DNA of 64,000 nucleotides. Origin: Mycobacterium sp. Its GTDB lineage: Bacteria; Actinomycetota; Actinomycetes; Mycobacteriales; Mycobacteriaceae. Location: assembly GCA_018401645.1 (NCBI GenBank), contig JAGYKK010000011.1, forward strand, positions 1-64,000, written 5' to 3'. This document shows positions 10,581 through 19,891 of this stretch, in pieces. The notes below the pieces were generated by a model, which was not told where the DNA came from, did no database searches, and was given only the letters and a program-made list of their open reading frames with translations. The position numbers and the translations under genes were made by a program. The first letter of the stretch is position 1; each line of letters opens with the position of its first letter.

Positions 10581-13317
10581 GTGCTGTCGAAGTTGTTGCG
10601 CATCGGTGAAGGCCGCATGGTCAAGCGCCTGCGGGGGGTGTCTGACTACGTCAACACCCTGGCCGGCGACGTAGAAAAGCTCACCGACGCCGAGTTGCAC
10701 GCCAAGACCGACGAGTTCCGCACCCGGGTCGCCGACGGTGCGAAACTCGACGATCTGCTGCCGGAGGCGTTCGCGGTCGCCCGCGAAGCCGCCTGGCGGG
10801 TGCTGTCCCAGCGCCATTTCGACGTACAGGTCATGGGGGGTGCGGCACTGCACTTCGGCAACGTCGCCGAGATGAAGACCGGCGAGGGTAAGACGCTGAC
10901 CTGCGTGCTGCCCGCCTACCTCAATGCGCTGGCTAAGCGATGGCGTGCACGTGGTGACGGTCAACGACCACCTGGCCAGACGCGACAGCGAGTGGATGGG
11001 CCGCGTGCACCGCTTCCTGGGCCTGGAGGTCGGGGTGATCCTGTCCGGGCTCACCCCCGATGAGCGCCGCGCCGCCTACGCCGCCGACATCACCTACGGC
11101 ACCAACAATGAGTTCGGGTTCGACTACCTGCGCGACAACATGGCGCACTCCCTGGAAGAACTGGTGCAGCGGGGCCACCAATTCGCGATCGTCGACGAGG
11201 TCGACTCCATTCTCATCGATGAGGCCCGCACCCCGCTGATCATCTCCGGCCCCGCCGACGGTGCGTCGCACTGGTACACCGAGTTCGCCCGGCTCGCCCC
11301 GATGATGGAGAAGGACGTCCACTACGAGGTCGACATCCGCAAGCGCACCGTCGGCGTGCACGAATTGGGCGTGGAACTCATCGAGGATCAGATCGGCATC
11401 GAGAATCTTTATGCGCCGGCCAACTCGACGCTGGTGAGCTACCTGAACAACTGCCTGAAGGCCAAGGAACTGTTCTCCCGCGACAAGGACTACATCGTGC
11501 GCGACGGTGAGGTCATCATCGTCGATGAATTCACCGGCCGGGTACTGCCGGGCCGTCGCTACAACGAGGGCATGCACCAGGCCATCGAGGCCAAGGAGAA
11601 GGTCGAGATCAAGGCCGAGAACCAGACCTTCGCCACGATCACCCTGCAGAACTACTTCCGGCTCTACGACAAGCTGGCGGGGATGACGGGCACCGCAGAG
11701 ACCGAGGCTGCCGAGCTCCAAGAGATCTACAAGCTGGGCGTGGTGTCGATCCCGACGAACCGGTCGATGGTCCGCAAGGACCAGACCGACCTTATCTACA
11801 AGACCGAGGAAGCCAAATACATCGCGGTCGTCGACGACATCGCCGAGCGCTTTGAGGCTGGGCAGCCGGTGTTGATCGGCACCACCAGCGTGGAACGTTC
11901 GGAGTATCTGTCGCGCCAGTTGCAGAAGCGCGAAGTTCCCCACAATGTGCTCAACGCCAAGTTCCACGAGCAGGAGGCCGCGATCATTGCCGGGGCGGGC
12001 CGCCGCGGGGCCATCACGGTGGCCACCAACATGGCCGGGCGCGGAACCGACGTTGTCCTGGGCGGCAACGTCGACTTCCTCACCGATCTGCGGCTTCGCG
12101 ATCGCGGCCTGGATCCGGTGGAGACCCCGGATGAATACGAAGCCGCCTGGCACACAGAGCTACCCGTGGTCAAGGCGGAGGCTGAGGCGGAGGCCGAGGA
12201 CGTCATCGCCGTGGGTGGTCTGTACGTGCTGGGCACCGAGCGCCACGAGTCGCGCCGGATCGACAACCAGTTGCGGGGGCGGTCCGGCCGCCAGGGTGAC
12301 CCGGGCGAGTCCCGGTTCTACCTGTCGCTGGGCGACGAACTCATGCGCCGGTTCAACGGCGCCACCCTGGAATCCCTGCTGACCCGGCTCAACCTGCCCG
12401 ACGACGTGCCGATCGAGGCCAAGATGGTCAACCGGGCCATCAAGAGCGCCCAGACCCAGGTCGAGCAGCAGAACTTCGAGATCCGCAAGAACGTGCTCAA
12501 ATACGACGAGGTGATGAACAAGCAGCGCGTGGTCATCTACGAGGAGCGCCGGCGCATCCTCAAAGGCGAGGATTTGGATCAGCAGGCGCACGACATGCTC
12601 ATCGACGTCGTCACCGCCTATGTCAATGGCGCCACTGCTGAGGGCTATGCCGAGGACTGGGACTTCGACGCACTGTGGTCCGCCCTGCGGACGCTCTACC
12701 CGGTAGGTATCGACCACCGCGACCTCATCGACTCCGAAGCCGTCGGTGAGGCCGGGGAGTTGAGTCGCGACGAGCTTCTGAAACTCCTCATCGCCGATGC
12801 CGAGAAGGCCTACGCCACCCGCGAGGCCGAGATCGCCGCCCTCGCTGGCCCGGACGCTATGCGCCAGTTGGAGCGCAACGTGCTACTCAACGTCCTCGAC
12901 CGGAAATGGCGTGAGCACCTCTACGAAATGGATTACCTCAAGGAAGGCATTGGTCTTCGTGCCATGGCGCAGCGCGACCCGCTGGTCGAGTATCAGCGCG
13001 AGGGCTACGACATGTTCATCGGCATGCTCGAGGGATTGAAAGAAGAGTCGATCGGACTGCTGTTCAACGTCGAGGTTGAGGCCACCCCGCAGGCGCACGT
13101 GGCGGCTCAGGCAATGCCCGAGGGTCTGCGGGCCAAGGGCCTCGGCCAAGACGACTCGCGGCCGTTGACCTACGTCGGCCCGTCCGAGGACGGCGACGCT
13201 GAGGTGCAGCGCTCCGGGGGTGCGCCCGAGCCCGCCACGGTGGGGGCCACCCGCAAGCAACGTAGGCAGGCCAAGCGCTCCGACGCCCGCGAGCAGAAGG
13301 CCATGCGACGCGGCTGA
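10581..13317 (+). CDS. secA1: Preprotein translocase ATPase SecA1 (one-base frameshift near 10,933)
   Basis: SecA1 is the essential motor of the general Sec pathway, pushing unfolded preproteins through SecYEG. GTG 10581 with AGGGGAA upstream gives the family start [17 protein letters not shown]. The first frame holds the Walker A segment [11 protein letters not shown] and stops making sense after LPAYLNALA; the match resumes one frame over at [22 protein letters not shown]. Removing one A from GCTAAGCGATGGC near 10,933 restores a single 911-residue protein, and the 2737-bp span is one base over a multiple of three. DEAD-box VDEVDSIL, the helicase domains and a basic tail [15 protein letters not shown] are present. 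Confidence 0.95.
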
Positions 13318-13328
13318 CGCCTGGGCGC

Positions 13329-13826
13329 TCAGCCCAGGTGTAGCGCGACCACCTGCCAACGCGGCCCGAGTCCGGTGGTGACCCGTTCGACCCGGCAGGC
13401 GATGGCGTGTACGCGCTCGCCGCGGGAATAGCTCGCGGCGACCTCCGCCGCGGTCCCGTCGGCCCGGACCGGCTGTGCCCGTACGCGTCGCAGTCGTGCC
13501 GCATCGGTGCCGTCACGGCGGCAGGCCGCAGATAGTAGCGAGTCCACCAGGCCGCTGGGCATCAGTGGACGCAACTGGGCCAGCGAACGCCGACGGTCGA
13601 TGACCTCCAGTACCCGGCGAAGTGCCGCGTCGGCGAAGACCGCGGCCACCCGAACGGTGTCGCTGTCGTTGGAGGACATCGGCCGCGCCGGCGTTAGCTG
13701 CGCGGCGGTCGGGGGCCGGTGCGCGGTGAGCGCGGGTAACCGCGGGGGGCCACCATAAGCCGGCGGTTCATAGTCCACGATGGGTGTTACGGCGGTTCCC
13801 TCGGGCTGTAACACGTTGGCGGACAA
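13329..13826 (-). CDS. Rv3235-family protein of unknown function
   Basis: A leftward gene of about 165 residues begins at TTG 13826, which has GGAGAGG five bases upstream; GTG 13814 is an alternative. The N-terminal third is proline-rich (YEPPAYGGPPRLPAL). The conserved C-terminal domain carries ADAALRRVLEVIDRRRSLAQLRPL and ends AIACRVERV-x6-RWQVVALHLG, characteristic of the actinobacterial Rv3235 family. The gene lies between convergent secA1 and divergent tgs3, as in M. tuberculosis. No function is known. The reading frame stays open far upstream, but that part is antisense to tgs3 and ppk2 and is rejected. Confidence 0.75.
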   Translation of the reverse strand: MSANVLQPEGTAVTPIVDYEPPAYGGPPRLPALTAHRPPTAAQLTPARPMSSNDSDTVRVAAVFADAALRRVLEVIDRRRSLAQLRPLMPSGLVDSLLSAACRRDGTDAARLRRVRAQPVRADGTAAEVAASYSRGERVHAIACRVERVTTGLGPRWQVVALHLG

Positions 13827-13958
13827 CGCACCCTCTCCATTGATCGGCGGACAACGGGGCGCCGCTGCAAGGGAGACGGCCCGGACGCTGGAGAGAGCGA
13901 ACCCGCTTTCATGATGACACATCCGGCGGCGGCGGGTATTCACCGTTACCGTTGTCCT

Positions 13959-15368
13959 GTGACTCGCTTGTCGGCATCGGACGCGGCGTTCTACCAACGC
14001 GAGGACACCACCACCCCGATGTACGTCGGCTCGCTGTCGATTCTGCGCCGTCCGCGGGGCGGTCTGCGCTACGAGACCCTGCTCGAGACCGTCGAACGCC
14101 GATTGCCCCAGACTCCGCGGTATCGGCAGAAGGTGCGCGAGGTGACGCTGGGTATCGCCCGACCGGTGTGGATCGACGATCCCGACTTCGACATCGCCTA
14201 CCACGTGCGGCGCTCGGCTCTGCCGTCCCCGGGCAGTGACGCTCAACTCCACGATCTCGTCTCCCGGTTGGCCGGACGCCCGCTGGATCGGACCCGGCCG
14301 CTGTGGGAGATGTACCTCATCGAGGGCTTGGCGGACAACCGGCTGGCCCTGTTCATCAAGTCCCACCAGGGGCTGATCAATGGCTTGACGGCCTGCGAGA
14401 TCGGACATGTGATCGCCGATCGCAGTCGTCGCCCGGCCGGGCTCAGCGAGGACATCTGGCTGCCGGCCCGAGAGCCGTCGGCTCAGGAGTTGCTGCTCGA
14501 TGCTGCCGGTGACTGGCTGGCCCGCCCCGGCCAACAGTTGGCGGCGCTGCGCTCGACGGTCGCTGACGTCGCATCCAACCGCGGGGAGGTGGCGCAACTG
14601 ACCCGGCGGGCCACGGACTTCGCTCGGACGGTGTTGCGCGGCAGCGCGCCGAGCAGCCCGCTGAACACCACGGTGTCGCGCCACCGCAGGTTCACCGTGG
14701 CCAGCGGACCGCTCTCGGACTACCGGCGGGTTCGGGCCAGATACAGCTGCGACGTCAATGATGTCGTGCTGGCGGTGATCGCCGGGGCACTGCGGGCCTG
14801 GCTGATGTCGAGGGGCGAACCGGTGACGGCCGGCCTGACGGTCCGCGCGATGGCTCCCATCTCGGTCTATCCCGAGGCCGAGCACCAGCCTTCGAGCCCG
14901 GGGCAGGCCATCAGCGAGGTTGCCCCGTTCCTGATCGACCTGCCGGTCGGGGAGGGAAACCCGGTGGTGCGACTGTCCCAGATCGCCCACTCCACCGAGT
15001 CCCACGCGACGGCGGCCAGCCCGGTGGACGCCCAGACCATCGTCACCCTCTCGGGCTTTCCCCCACCCACTCTGCACGCCATGGGAACCCGGGTGGCCAA
15101 CCAGTTCCCGCCCCGGCAGTTCAACCTGTTGATCACCAACGTGCCCGGGCCGCAGTCGCAGATGTACGTCGCCGGCGCCTCGCTGCTGGAAACCTATGCG
15201 GTCGTACCTCTCTTGCACGATCAGGTGCTGGCGATCGGCGTCACCTCCTACTGTGGCGTCCTGTATTTCGGCATCAACGCCGACCGCGACGCGATGAGCG
15301 ACGTCGAGGTGTTTCCCGAACTGCTGGCCGAATCGCTCGAAGAGTTGATCGAGGCGGCGACCCAGTGA
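13959..15368 (+). CDS. tgs3: Wax ester/diacylglycerol acyltransferase-fold protein, Tgs3-like
   Basis: The 469-residue protein begins MTRLSASDAAFYQRED from GTG 13959, matching the WS/DGAT start; ATG 13911 in frame is possible. It contains the N-terminal acyltransferase fold (TPMYVGSLSILRRP, RPLDRTRPLWEMYLIEGL) and the C-terminal domain (NVPGPQSQMYVAG). WS/DGAT enzymes make triacylglycerol from acyl-CoA through a catalytic HHxxxDG motif; here the matching site reads HQGLING, so both key positions differ. In M. tuberculosis the gene is split into Rv3234c and Rv3233c; here it is whole. Activity as an acyltransferase is doubtful. Confidence 0.85.
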   Translation: MTRLSASDAAFYQREDTTTPMYVGSLSILRRPRGGLRYETLLETVERRLPQTPRYRQKVREVTLGIARPVWIDDPDFDIAYHVRRSALPSPGSDAQLHDLVSRLAGRPLDRTRPLWEMYLIEGLADNRLALFIKSHQGLINGLTACEIGHVIADRSRRPAGLSEDIWLPAREPSAQELLLDAAGDWLARPGQQLAALRSTVADVASNRGEVAQLTRRATDFARTVLRGSAPSSPLNTTVSRHRRFTVASGPLSDYRRVRARYSCDVNDVVLAVIAGALRAWLMSRGEPVTAGLTVRAMAPISVYPEAEHQPSSPGQAISEVAPFLIDLPVGEGNPVVRLSQIAHSTESHATAASPVDAQTIVTLSGFPPPTLHAMGTRVANQFPPRQFNLLITNVPGPQSQMYVAGASLLETYAVVPLLHDQVLAIGVTSYCGVLYFGINADRDAMSDVEVFPELLAESLEELIEAATQ

Positions 15369-15399
15369 CGCCCGGGCACACGTAAGATTGTTAAGGGGA

Positions 15400-15441
15400 A
15401 TTCGGCGATGGCAAAGGGAGATTCGGCGATGGCTAAGGGCG
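15400..15441 (+). repeat. 21-bp tandem duplication over the ppk2 start
   Basis: Two 21-bp units, 15400-15420 and 15421-15441, differ at only two bases. Each contains ATTCGGCGATGG and an AAGGG box, so the start codon and its ribosome-binding site are duplicated in frame. Confidence 0.85.
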
Positions 15442-16268
15442 AATCCAGTTCGGACGCGAAGTCGGCCCCCAAGGTTCCAAGTGAGGTCTATGAGGCCGAG
15501 TTGTTCCGGTTGCAGACCGAATTCGTCAAATTGCAGGAGTGGACCAAGGCCACCGGTGCGCGGATCGTAGTCCTGTTTGAAGGCCGCGACGCCGCCGGCA
15601 AGGGCGGAACGATCAAGCGGATCACCGAGTACCTCAGCCCCCGCTCGGTGCGGATCGCCGCCCTGCCGGCACCCAGCGAACGTGAACGCGGGCAGTGGTA
15701 CTTCCAGCGCTACATCGAGCACCTGCCGACCAAGGGCGAGATCGTGTTGTTCGACCGCTCCTGGTACAACCGCGCCGGGGTGGAACGGGTAATGGAGTTC
15801 TGCACCGCCCACGAGCATTCGCGGTTCCTGCGGCAGTGCCCGATCTTCGAACAGATGCTCATCGACGACGGGATCCTGCTTCGCAAGTACTGGTTCTCGG
15901 TTTCCGAAGTCGAGCAACTGCGCCGGTTCAAGGCTCGCAGCAATGATCCGATGCGGCGCTGGAAACTCAGCCCGATGGATCTGGAGTCGGTGTACCGGTG
16001 GGAGGACTATTCGCGAGCCAAAGACGACATGATGGTGCACACCGATACCGCCGTCAGCCCGTGGTACGTCGTGGAGTCGGCTAATAAGAAACACGCCCGG
16101 CTGAACATGATGTCGCACCTTTTGTCGAGCATCCCCTACGAAGAGGTCGAACCCGAGCCCGTCGATCTGCCGACGGTACCGGTGACCGGAAATTACCGTC
16201 GGCCGTCGCGCGAGTTGGCAACCTACGTCGACGATTTCGCCGCCACACTGCTGGGTGATCGTGAATAG
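15408..16268 (+). CDS. ppk2: Polyphosphate kinase 2
   Basis: PPK2 transfers phosphate between polyphosphate and nucleoside diphosphates, favouring GTP/ATP synthesis in this family. The 286-residue protein has the Walker A-like FEGRDAAGKGGTIKR, the Walker B and lid segments LFDRSWYNRAGVERVM, and the family segments YWFSVSEVEQLRRF and RWEDYSRAKDDM. It matches Rv3232c. ATG 15408 follows AAGGGGA; a second in-frame ATG at 15429 has its own AAAGGGA because the initiation region is duplicated. The stop region is also duplicated just downstream. It follows tgs3 by 39 bp. Confidence 0.95.
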   Translation: MAKGDSAMAKGESSSDAKSAPKVPSEVYEAELFRLQTEFVKLQEWTKATGARIVVLFEGRDAAGKGGTIKRITEYLSPRSVRIAALPAPSERERGQWYFQRYIEHLPTKGEIVLFDRSWYNRAGVERVMEFCTAHEHSRFLRQCPIFEQMLIDDGILLRKYWFSVSEVEQLRRFKARSNDPMRRWKLSPMDLESVYRWEDYSRAKDDMMVHTDTAVSPWYVVESANKKHARLNMMSHLLSSIPYEEVEPEPVDLPTVPVTGNYRRPSRELATYVDDFAATLLGDRE

Positions 16269-16286
16269 CGGGATCGTGAATAGCCG
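16257..16286 (+). repeat. 15-bp tandem duplication over the ppk2 stop
   Basis: GATCGTGAATAGCGG at 16257-16271 is followed by GATCGTGAATAGCCG at 16272-16286, giving two in-frame TAG codons 15 bp apart. Confidence 0.85.
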
Positions 16287-16301
16287 GGCCGGTCGCCACT
16301 G

Positions 16302-16805
16302 ATGCGGGTCTATATCCCGGCGACACTGGCGCTACTGCGCCAACTGGTCGACGACGGGGAGATGAGGCCGCGCAGCGGCACCGCATTCGCCGTGACGCCG
16401 GCGTTGCGGGAGGCCTACGCCGAAGGCGGTGAGGACGAACTCGCCGAGGTGGCTATCGCCGAGGCGGCGATGGCCTCCATGCGACTGCTGGCCGCCGAGG
16501 GTGGGGCCGAAGAAACCGGCCTGCCGCTGCGGCGGGTCGTGGTGGTGGCCGATGCCAATGCCGAGCCGAGACCCGATCTGGACACTGCGGTGGTGCGGTT
16601 GAGCGGCCCGGTCGGTCTGGACGCGGTGGCGGCGGTCTATGTGGACAACCCCGACGCCGAGTCCGCGGTGACGGCCGCCGTTGCCGTCATCGATGAAGCC
16701 GACCTCGGCGACGAGGACGCCGAACTCACCGTCGGCGACGCCCAGGACCATGATCTGGCCTGGTACGCCACTCAGGAACTGCCGTTCCTGCTCGATTTAC
16801 TCTGA
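16302..16805 (+). CDS. Rv3231c-family conserved protein (DUF6912-like)
   Basis: A 167-residue acidic protein starts at ATG 16302 ([20 protein letters not shown]) and ends [10 protein letters not shown]. It has no membrane segment or recognisable catalytic motif and matches in size and place the actinobacterial family of Rv3231c, always beside ppk2 and the desA3 reductase. Function is unknown. It starts 33 bp after ppk2. Confidence 0.8.
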   Translation: MRVYIPATLALLRQLVDDGEMRPRSGTAFAVTPALREAYAEGGEDELAEVAIAEAAMASMRLLAAEGGAEETGLPLRRVVVVADANAEPRPDLDTAVVRLSGPVGLDAVAAVYVDNPDAESAVTAAVAVIDEADLGDEDAELTVGDAQDHDLAWYATQELPFLLDLL

Positions 16806-16830
16806 GCCGACCGCGTCCGGCAGCCGTGGT

Positions 16831-16842
16831 TACGGTACCGTA
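16831..16842. promoter_or_regulatory. 12-bp perfect palindrome before the desA3 reductase gene (possible operator)
   Basis: TACGGTACCGTA is its own reverse complement and ends six bases before the GTG start at 16849. Such a site could bind a TetR-type dimer. No regulator is assigned. Confidence 0.3.
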
Positions 16843-16848
16843 GGTTCG

Positions 16849-17952
16849 GTGAGCACCCAGGCCACGATCAGCGCCGCGATGCGCACGCTGGCCGGTCGGG
16901 TCACCACCCCACTTCTTCCGGATGACTACCTCAAATTGATCAATCCGCTGTGGTCGGCGCGCGAACTTCGCGGTCGCATCGTCGAGGTCCGCCCGGAGAC
17001 ACCTGACTCGGCCACCCTGGTGATCAAGCCGGGGTGGGGCTTCACTTTCGACTACCAACCCGGGCAGTACATCGGGATCGGCCTGCTCGTTGACGGTCGC
17101 TGGCGATGGCGGTCCTACTCGCTGACGTCGGTGCCCCGCGCGTCGGCCCCCAGCGCGACGACCCGGCCCGGCGGCCCGCGCACCGTGACCATCACCGTCA
17201 AGGCGATGCCGGAGGGTTTCCTGTCCACCCACCTCGTCACGGGTGTCCGGCCGGGCACGGTCATCCGGCTGGCCGCGCCCCGGGGCGACTTCGTGATGGA
17301 TGACCCCGCGCCGGCCTCGGTGTTGTTCCTGACCGGTGGTTCCGGCATCACGCCGGTGATGTCGATGCTGCGAACCATGCTGCGGCGCAACCAAATCGGT
17401 GATATCGCGCACATCCACTCGGTGCCAACGGCCGATGAGGTGATGTTCGCCGATGAACTGGCGGTTCTCGGGCGCGATCAACCCGGGTATCGGCTGACGG
17501 TGCGAACCACCCGCACCGAGGGTCGCCTTGACATCTCCGATATCGCCGCGCAGGTGCCCGATTGGCGGGACCGCCACACCTGGGTCTGCGGCCCGGAGGG
17601 TCTGCTCTCGGCCGCTGAGCGGCAGTGGGCCGTTCAGGGACTCAGCCGACGGCTGCATCTGGAGCGCTTCGGCGCACCGCGATCGGCCGCCTCGGGCGCA
17701 GGTGGCACCGTGACGTTCGCCCGCAGCGGGACCGCGCTGGAATCCGATGCGGCGACCACGATTCTGGAGGCCGGCGAGCGGGCAGGTGTTCTCCCGCCGT
17801 TCGGTTGCCGGATGGGTATTTGCCACACCTGCGTGGTGGGCTTAATCGAGGGTCGGGTTCGCGATCTGCGTACCGGCGCCGAGCACGAGCCGGGAAGCCG
17901 GGTGCAGACCTGCGTTTCGGTACCGAGTGGAGACTGTGTGGTGGATCTCTGA
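16849..17952 (+). CDS. NADPH-dependent ferredoxin-type reductase, electron donor to DesA3 (Rv3230c)
   Basis: This 367-residue flavo-iron-sulfur protein supplies electrons to the neighbouring acyl-CoA desaturase. It has an FAD domain ([10 protein letters not shown], residues about 85-94), an NAD(P)-binding segment ([16 protein letters not shown]) and a C-terminal plant-type [2Fe-2S] domain with CRMGICHTC and the distal Cys in [10 protein letters not shown]. In M. tuberculosis the Rv3230c-DesA3 pair forms the membrane-associated stearoyl-CoA delta-9 desaturase. GTG 16849 is the start. Its TGA overlaps the desA3 ATG by one base (TGATG), so the two are coupled. Confidence 0.93.
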   Translation: MSTQATISAAMRTLAGRVTTPLLPDDYLKLINPLWSARELRGRIVEVRPETPDSATLVIKPGWGFTFDYQPGQYIGIGLLVDGRWRWRSYSLTSVPRASAPSATTRPGGPRTVTITVKAMPEGFLSTHLVTGVRPGTVIRLAAPRGDFVMDDPAPASVLFLTGGSGITPVMSMLRTMLRRNQIGDIAHIHSVPTADEVMFADELAVLGRDQPGYRLTVRTTRTEGRLDISDIAAQVPDWRDRHTWVCGPEGLLSAAERQWAVQGLSRRLHLERFGAPRSAASGAGGTVTFARSGTALESDAATTILEAGERAGVLPPFGCRMGICHTCVVGLIEGRVRDLRTGAEHEPGSRVQTCVSVPSGDCVVDL

Positions 17953-19211
17953 TGGCAATCACCGATATCGAGGCCTTCACCCATCTGTCCGAGGCAGATA
18001 TCGAGGGCCTCGCCGACGAGCTCGACGCGATTCGCCAGGACATCACCGACTCCCTCGGAGATCGTGACGCCCGCTACATCCACCGAACCATCGCCGTGCA
18101 GCGCGGCCTGGAGGTGGCCGGCCGGCTGATGCTGGCGTTCGGATCGAAGCGATCGGCCTGGTTGGCCGGCACCGCGACGCTGGCCCTGGCCAAGATCATC
18201 GAGAACATGGAGATCGGCCACAACGTCATTCACGGCCAATGGGACTGGATGAATGACCCCGAGATCCATTCCGCGACCTGGGAATGGGACATGACCGCCG
18301 TCGCGAAGCACTGGCGGGCGACCCACAACTTCTCCCACCACAAGTACACGAACATCCTCGGAATGGACGACGACGTCGGCTACGGGATTCTGCGGGTCAC
18401 CCGCGATGAACCCTGGAAGCCGCACAACGTCGGCAACCTGTTCTTCAACACAGTGCTTGCCGTCGGCTTCGAATGGGGGATCGGACTACAGCATCTGCAG
18501 TTGCGCAAACTCCTCGACGGCCCCGAGAGCCGGGCCGCCACCGTCACCCGGGTTCGCGAATTCGGTGCCAAGGCCGCCGGGCAACTGCTCAAGGATTACG
18601 CGGCGTACCCGGCGCTGACCGCGCTGTCACCGTGGTCCGGCTTCGCCTCGACGGTGAAGGCCAACATCGTTGCCGGCGTCCTGCGCAACGTCTGGGCCAA
18701 CGCGGTGATCTTCTGCGGCCACTTCCCCGACGGAGCGGACAAGTTCGCCCCCGCTGATCTGCAGGATGAGAGCAGGGGCCAGTGGTACCTGCGGCAGATG
18801 CTGGGCAGCGCCAATATCGACGCCGGACCCGCGCTGGCCTTCATGACCGGGAACCTGGCCTATCAGATCGAGCACCATCTCTACCCGGATCTGCCGAGCT
18901 ACCGCCTCGCCGAGATCTCAGTCCGGGTGCGCCAACTATGCGACAAGTACGACCTGCCCTATACCACTGGGCCGATGCTGGTGCAGTTCGCCAAGACGTG
19001 GCGCACCATCGCGAAACTATCGCTGCCGGATCGGTTCCTGCGCGACACCGCCGATGACGCTCCCGAGACCCGCAGCGAGCGAATGTTCACCGTACTCGGC
19101 CCCGGGTTCGCCGCCACCGATCCCCTCAGCGGTCGCCGTCGCGGACTCAACACCGCGATCGCGACGGTCCGGCGCTGGCGCGCGGGACGCTCCGCTCACT
19201 CCGGCAGGTAG
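17952..19211 (+). CDS. desA3: Stearoyl-CoA delta-9 desaturase DesA3
   Basis: DesA3 is an integral-membrane di-iron desaturase that makes oleoyl-CoA. The 419-residue protein shows the three histidine boxes HNVIH (near residue 92), HNFSHH (near residue 129) and QIEHH (near residue 307), with hydrophobic segments around residues 70-85 and 230-260. Electrons come from the reductase encoded immediately upstream. The last codons overlap the convergent aldo/keto reductase gene by 16 bp. Confidence 0.95.
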   Translation: MAITDIEAFTHLSEADIEGLADELDAIRQDITDSLGDRDARYIHRTIAVQRGLEVAGRLMLAFGSKRSAWLAGTATLALAKIIENMEIGHNVIHGQWDWMNDPEIHSATWEWDMTAVAKHWRATHNFSHHKYTNILGMDDDVGYGILRVTRDEPWKPHNVGNLFFNTVLAVGFEWGIGLQHLQLRKLLDGPESRAATVTRVREFGAKAAGQLLKDYAAYPALTALSPWSGFASTVKANIVAGVLRNVWANAVIFCGHFPDGADKFAPADLQDESRGQWYLRQMLGSANIDAGPALAFMTGNLAYQIEHHLYPDLPSYRLAEISVRVRQLCDKYDLPYTTGPMLVQFAKTWRTIAKLSLPDRFLRDTADDAPETRSERMFTVLGPGFAATDPLSGRRRGLNTAIATVRRWRAGRSAHSGR

Positions 19212-19891
19212 GCGAAGGCGTCGGGGTGTGGCCCCCGGCGGCCGGCCTCGCCTTTGTCGAGTGCGGTCAGTGCCTCAATTTCCTCATCGTTGATCTCGAA
19301 GTCGAAGATCTCGAAGTTCTCCCGGATACGTTGCGCATGCATGGATTTTGGGAAGACCACGTCGCCGCGTTCGATGTGCCAGCGCAGCACCACCTGGGCC
19401 GGATGTACGCCGAGGGACTTGGCGATCCGGATCACCACCGGGTCACCGAGCACCGCGCCGCGTGCGATGGGCGACCAGCCCTCGGTGATGATGTCGTGTT
19501 CGGTGCCGTAGGCGCGGACCTCATCGTTGGTGAAGTACGGATGCACCTCGATCTGATTGACCGCGGGGACGGTCTCGGTCTCCCGGGCCAGTTCCTGCAG
19601 GTGGTGGCGAAGGGTCGTGTCGAAGGCCCGCCGCGCGTCATCGGGGGGGTGGAAGGCGTTGTTGAGCTTACTGGTGATGAAGACGTGGCCGCGGTCCAGT
19701 CCGGCGTCGCGCACGCCCTGGCCGACACCTTTCTCGTTGCCGTACATCTGGGCGCCGTCGATGTGGCGATATCCGATCTCGCACGCCATCCGCACCGTCG
19801 CCGCGGTGTCCTCCGGGGGCACCTGAAACACGCCGAAACCCAGTGTGGGGATGTGGTGGCCGTCGTTGAGGGTGATCGTTGGGACAGTCAT
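19196..19891 (-). CDS. Aldo/keto reductase, internally deleted
   Basis: The 231-residue frame starts [20 protein letters not shown] and has the AKR elements EIGYRHIDGAQMYGNE (catalytic Tyr), FITSKLNN (catalytic Lys), VNQIEVHP and PKSMHAQRIRENFEIFDFEI. About 48 residues are missing where the family has YVDLFLIHWP through GVSNF: here FDTTLR runs straight into HHLQELARETETVPAVN. The loss removes the catalytic His and two barrel strands but keeps the frame; adding it back gives the usual length near 280. The ATG overlaps the rsgA stop (ATGA), so it is coupled to rsgA. Either a true deletion or an assembly collapse; as read it cannot be a working AKR. Confidence 0.85.
   Translation of the reverse strand: MTVPTITLNDGHHIPTLGFGVFQVPPEDTAATVRMACEIGYRHIDGAQMYGNEKGVGQGVRDAGLDRGHVFITSKLNNAFHPPDDARRAFDTTLRHHLQELARETETVPAVNQIEVHPYFTNDEVRAYGTEHDIITEGWSPIARGAVLGDPVVIRIAKSLGVHPAQVVLRWHIERGDVVFPKSMHAQRIRENFEIFDFEINDEEIEALTALDKGEAGRRGPHPDAFAYLPE

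Noticed and set aside
10920..10945. Programmed ribosomal frameshifting in secA1
   Set aside because: No slippery heptamer or clear downstream structure is visible, and unrelated genes in the window show the same kind of one-base slips.
13827..16118. A very long leftward open frame (929 codons in total) continuing upstream of the Rv3235-like gene
   Set aside because: It is antisense to tgs3 and ppk2, which match known families residue by residue; the open frame is a by-product of high G+C codon use.
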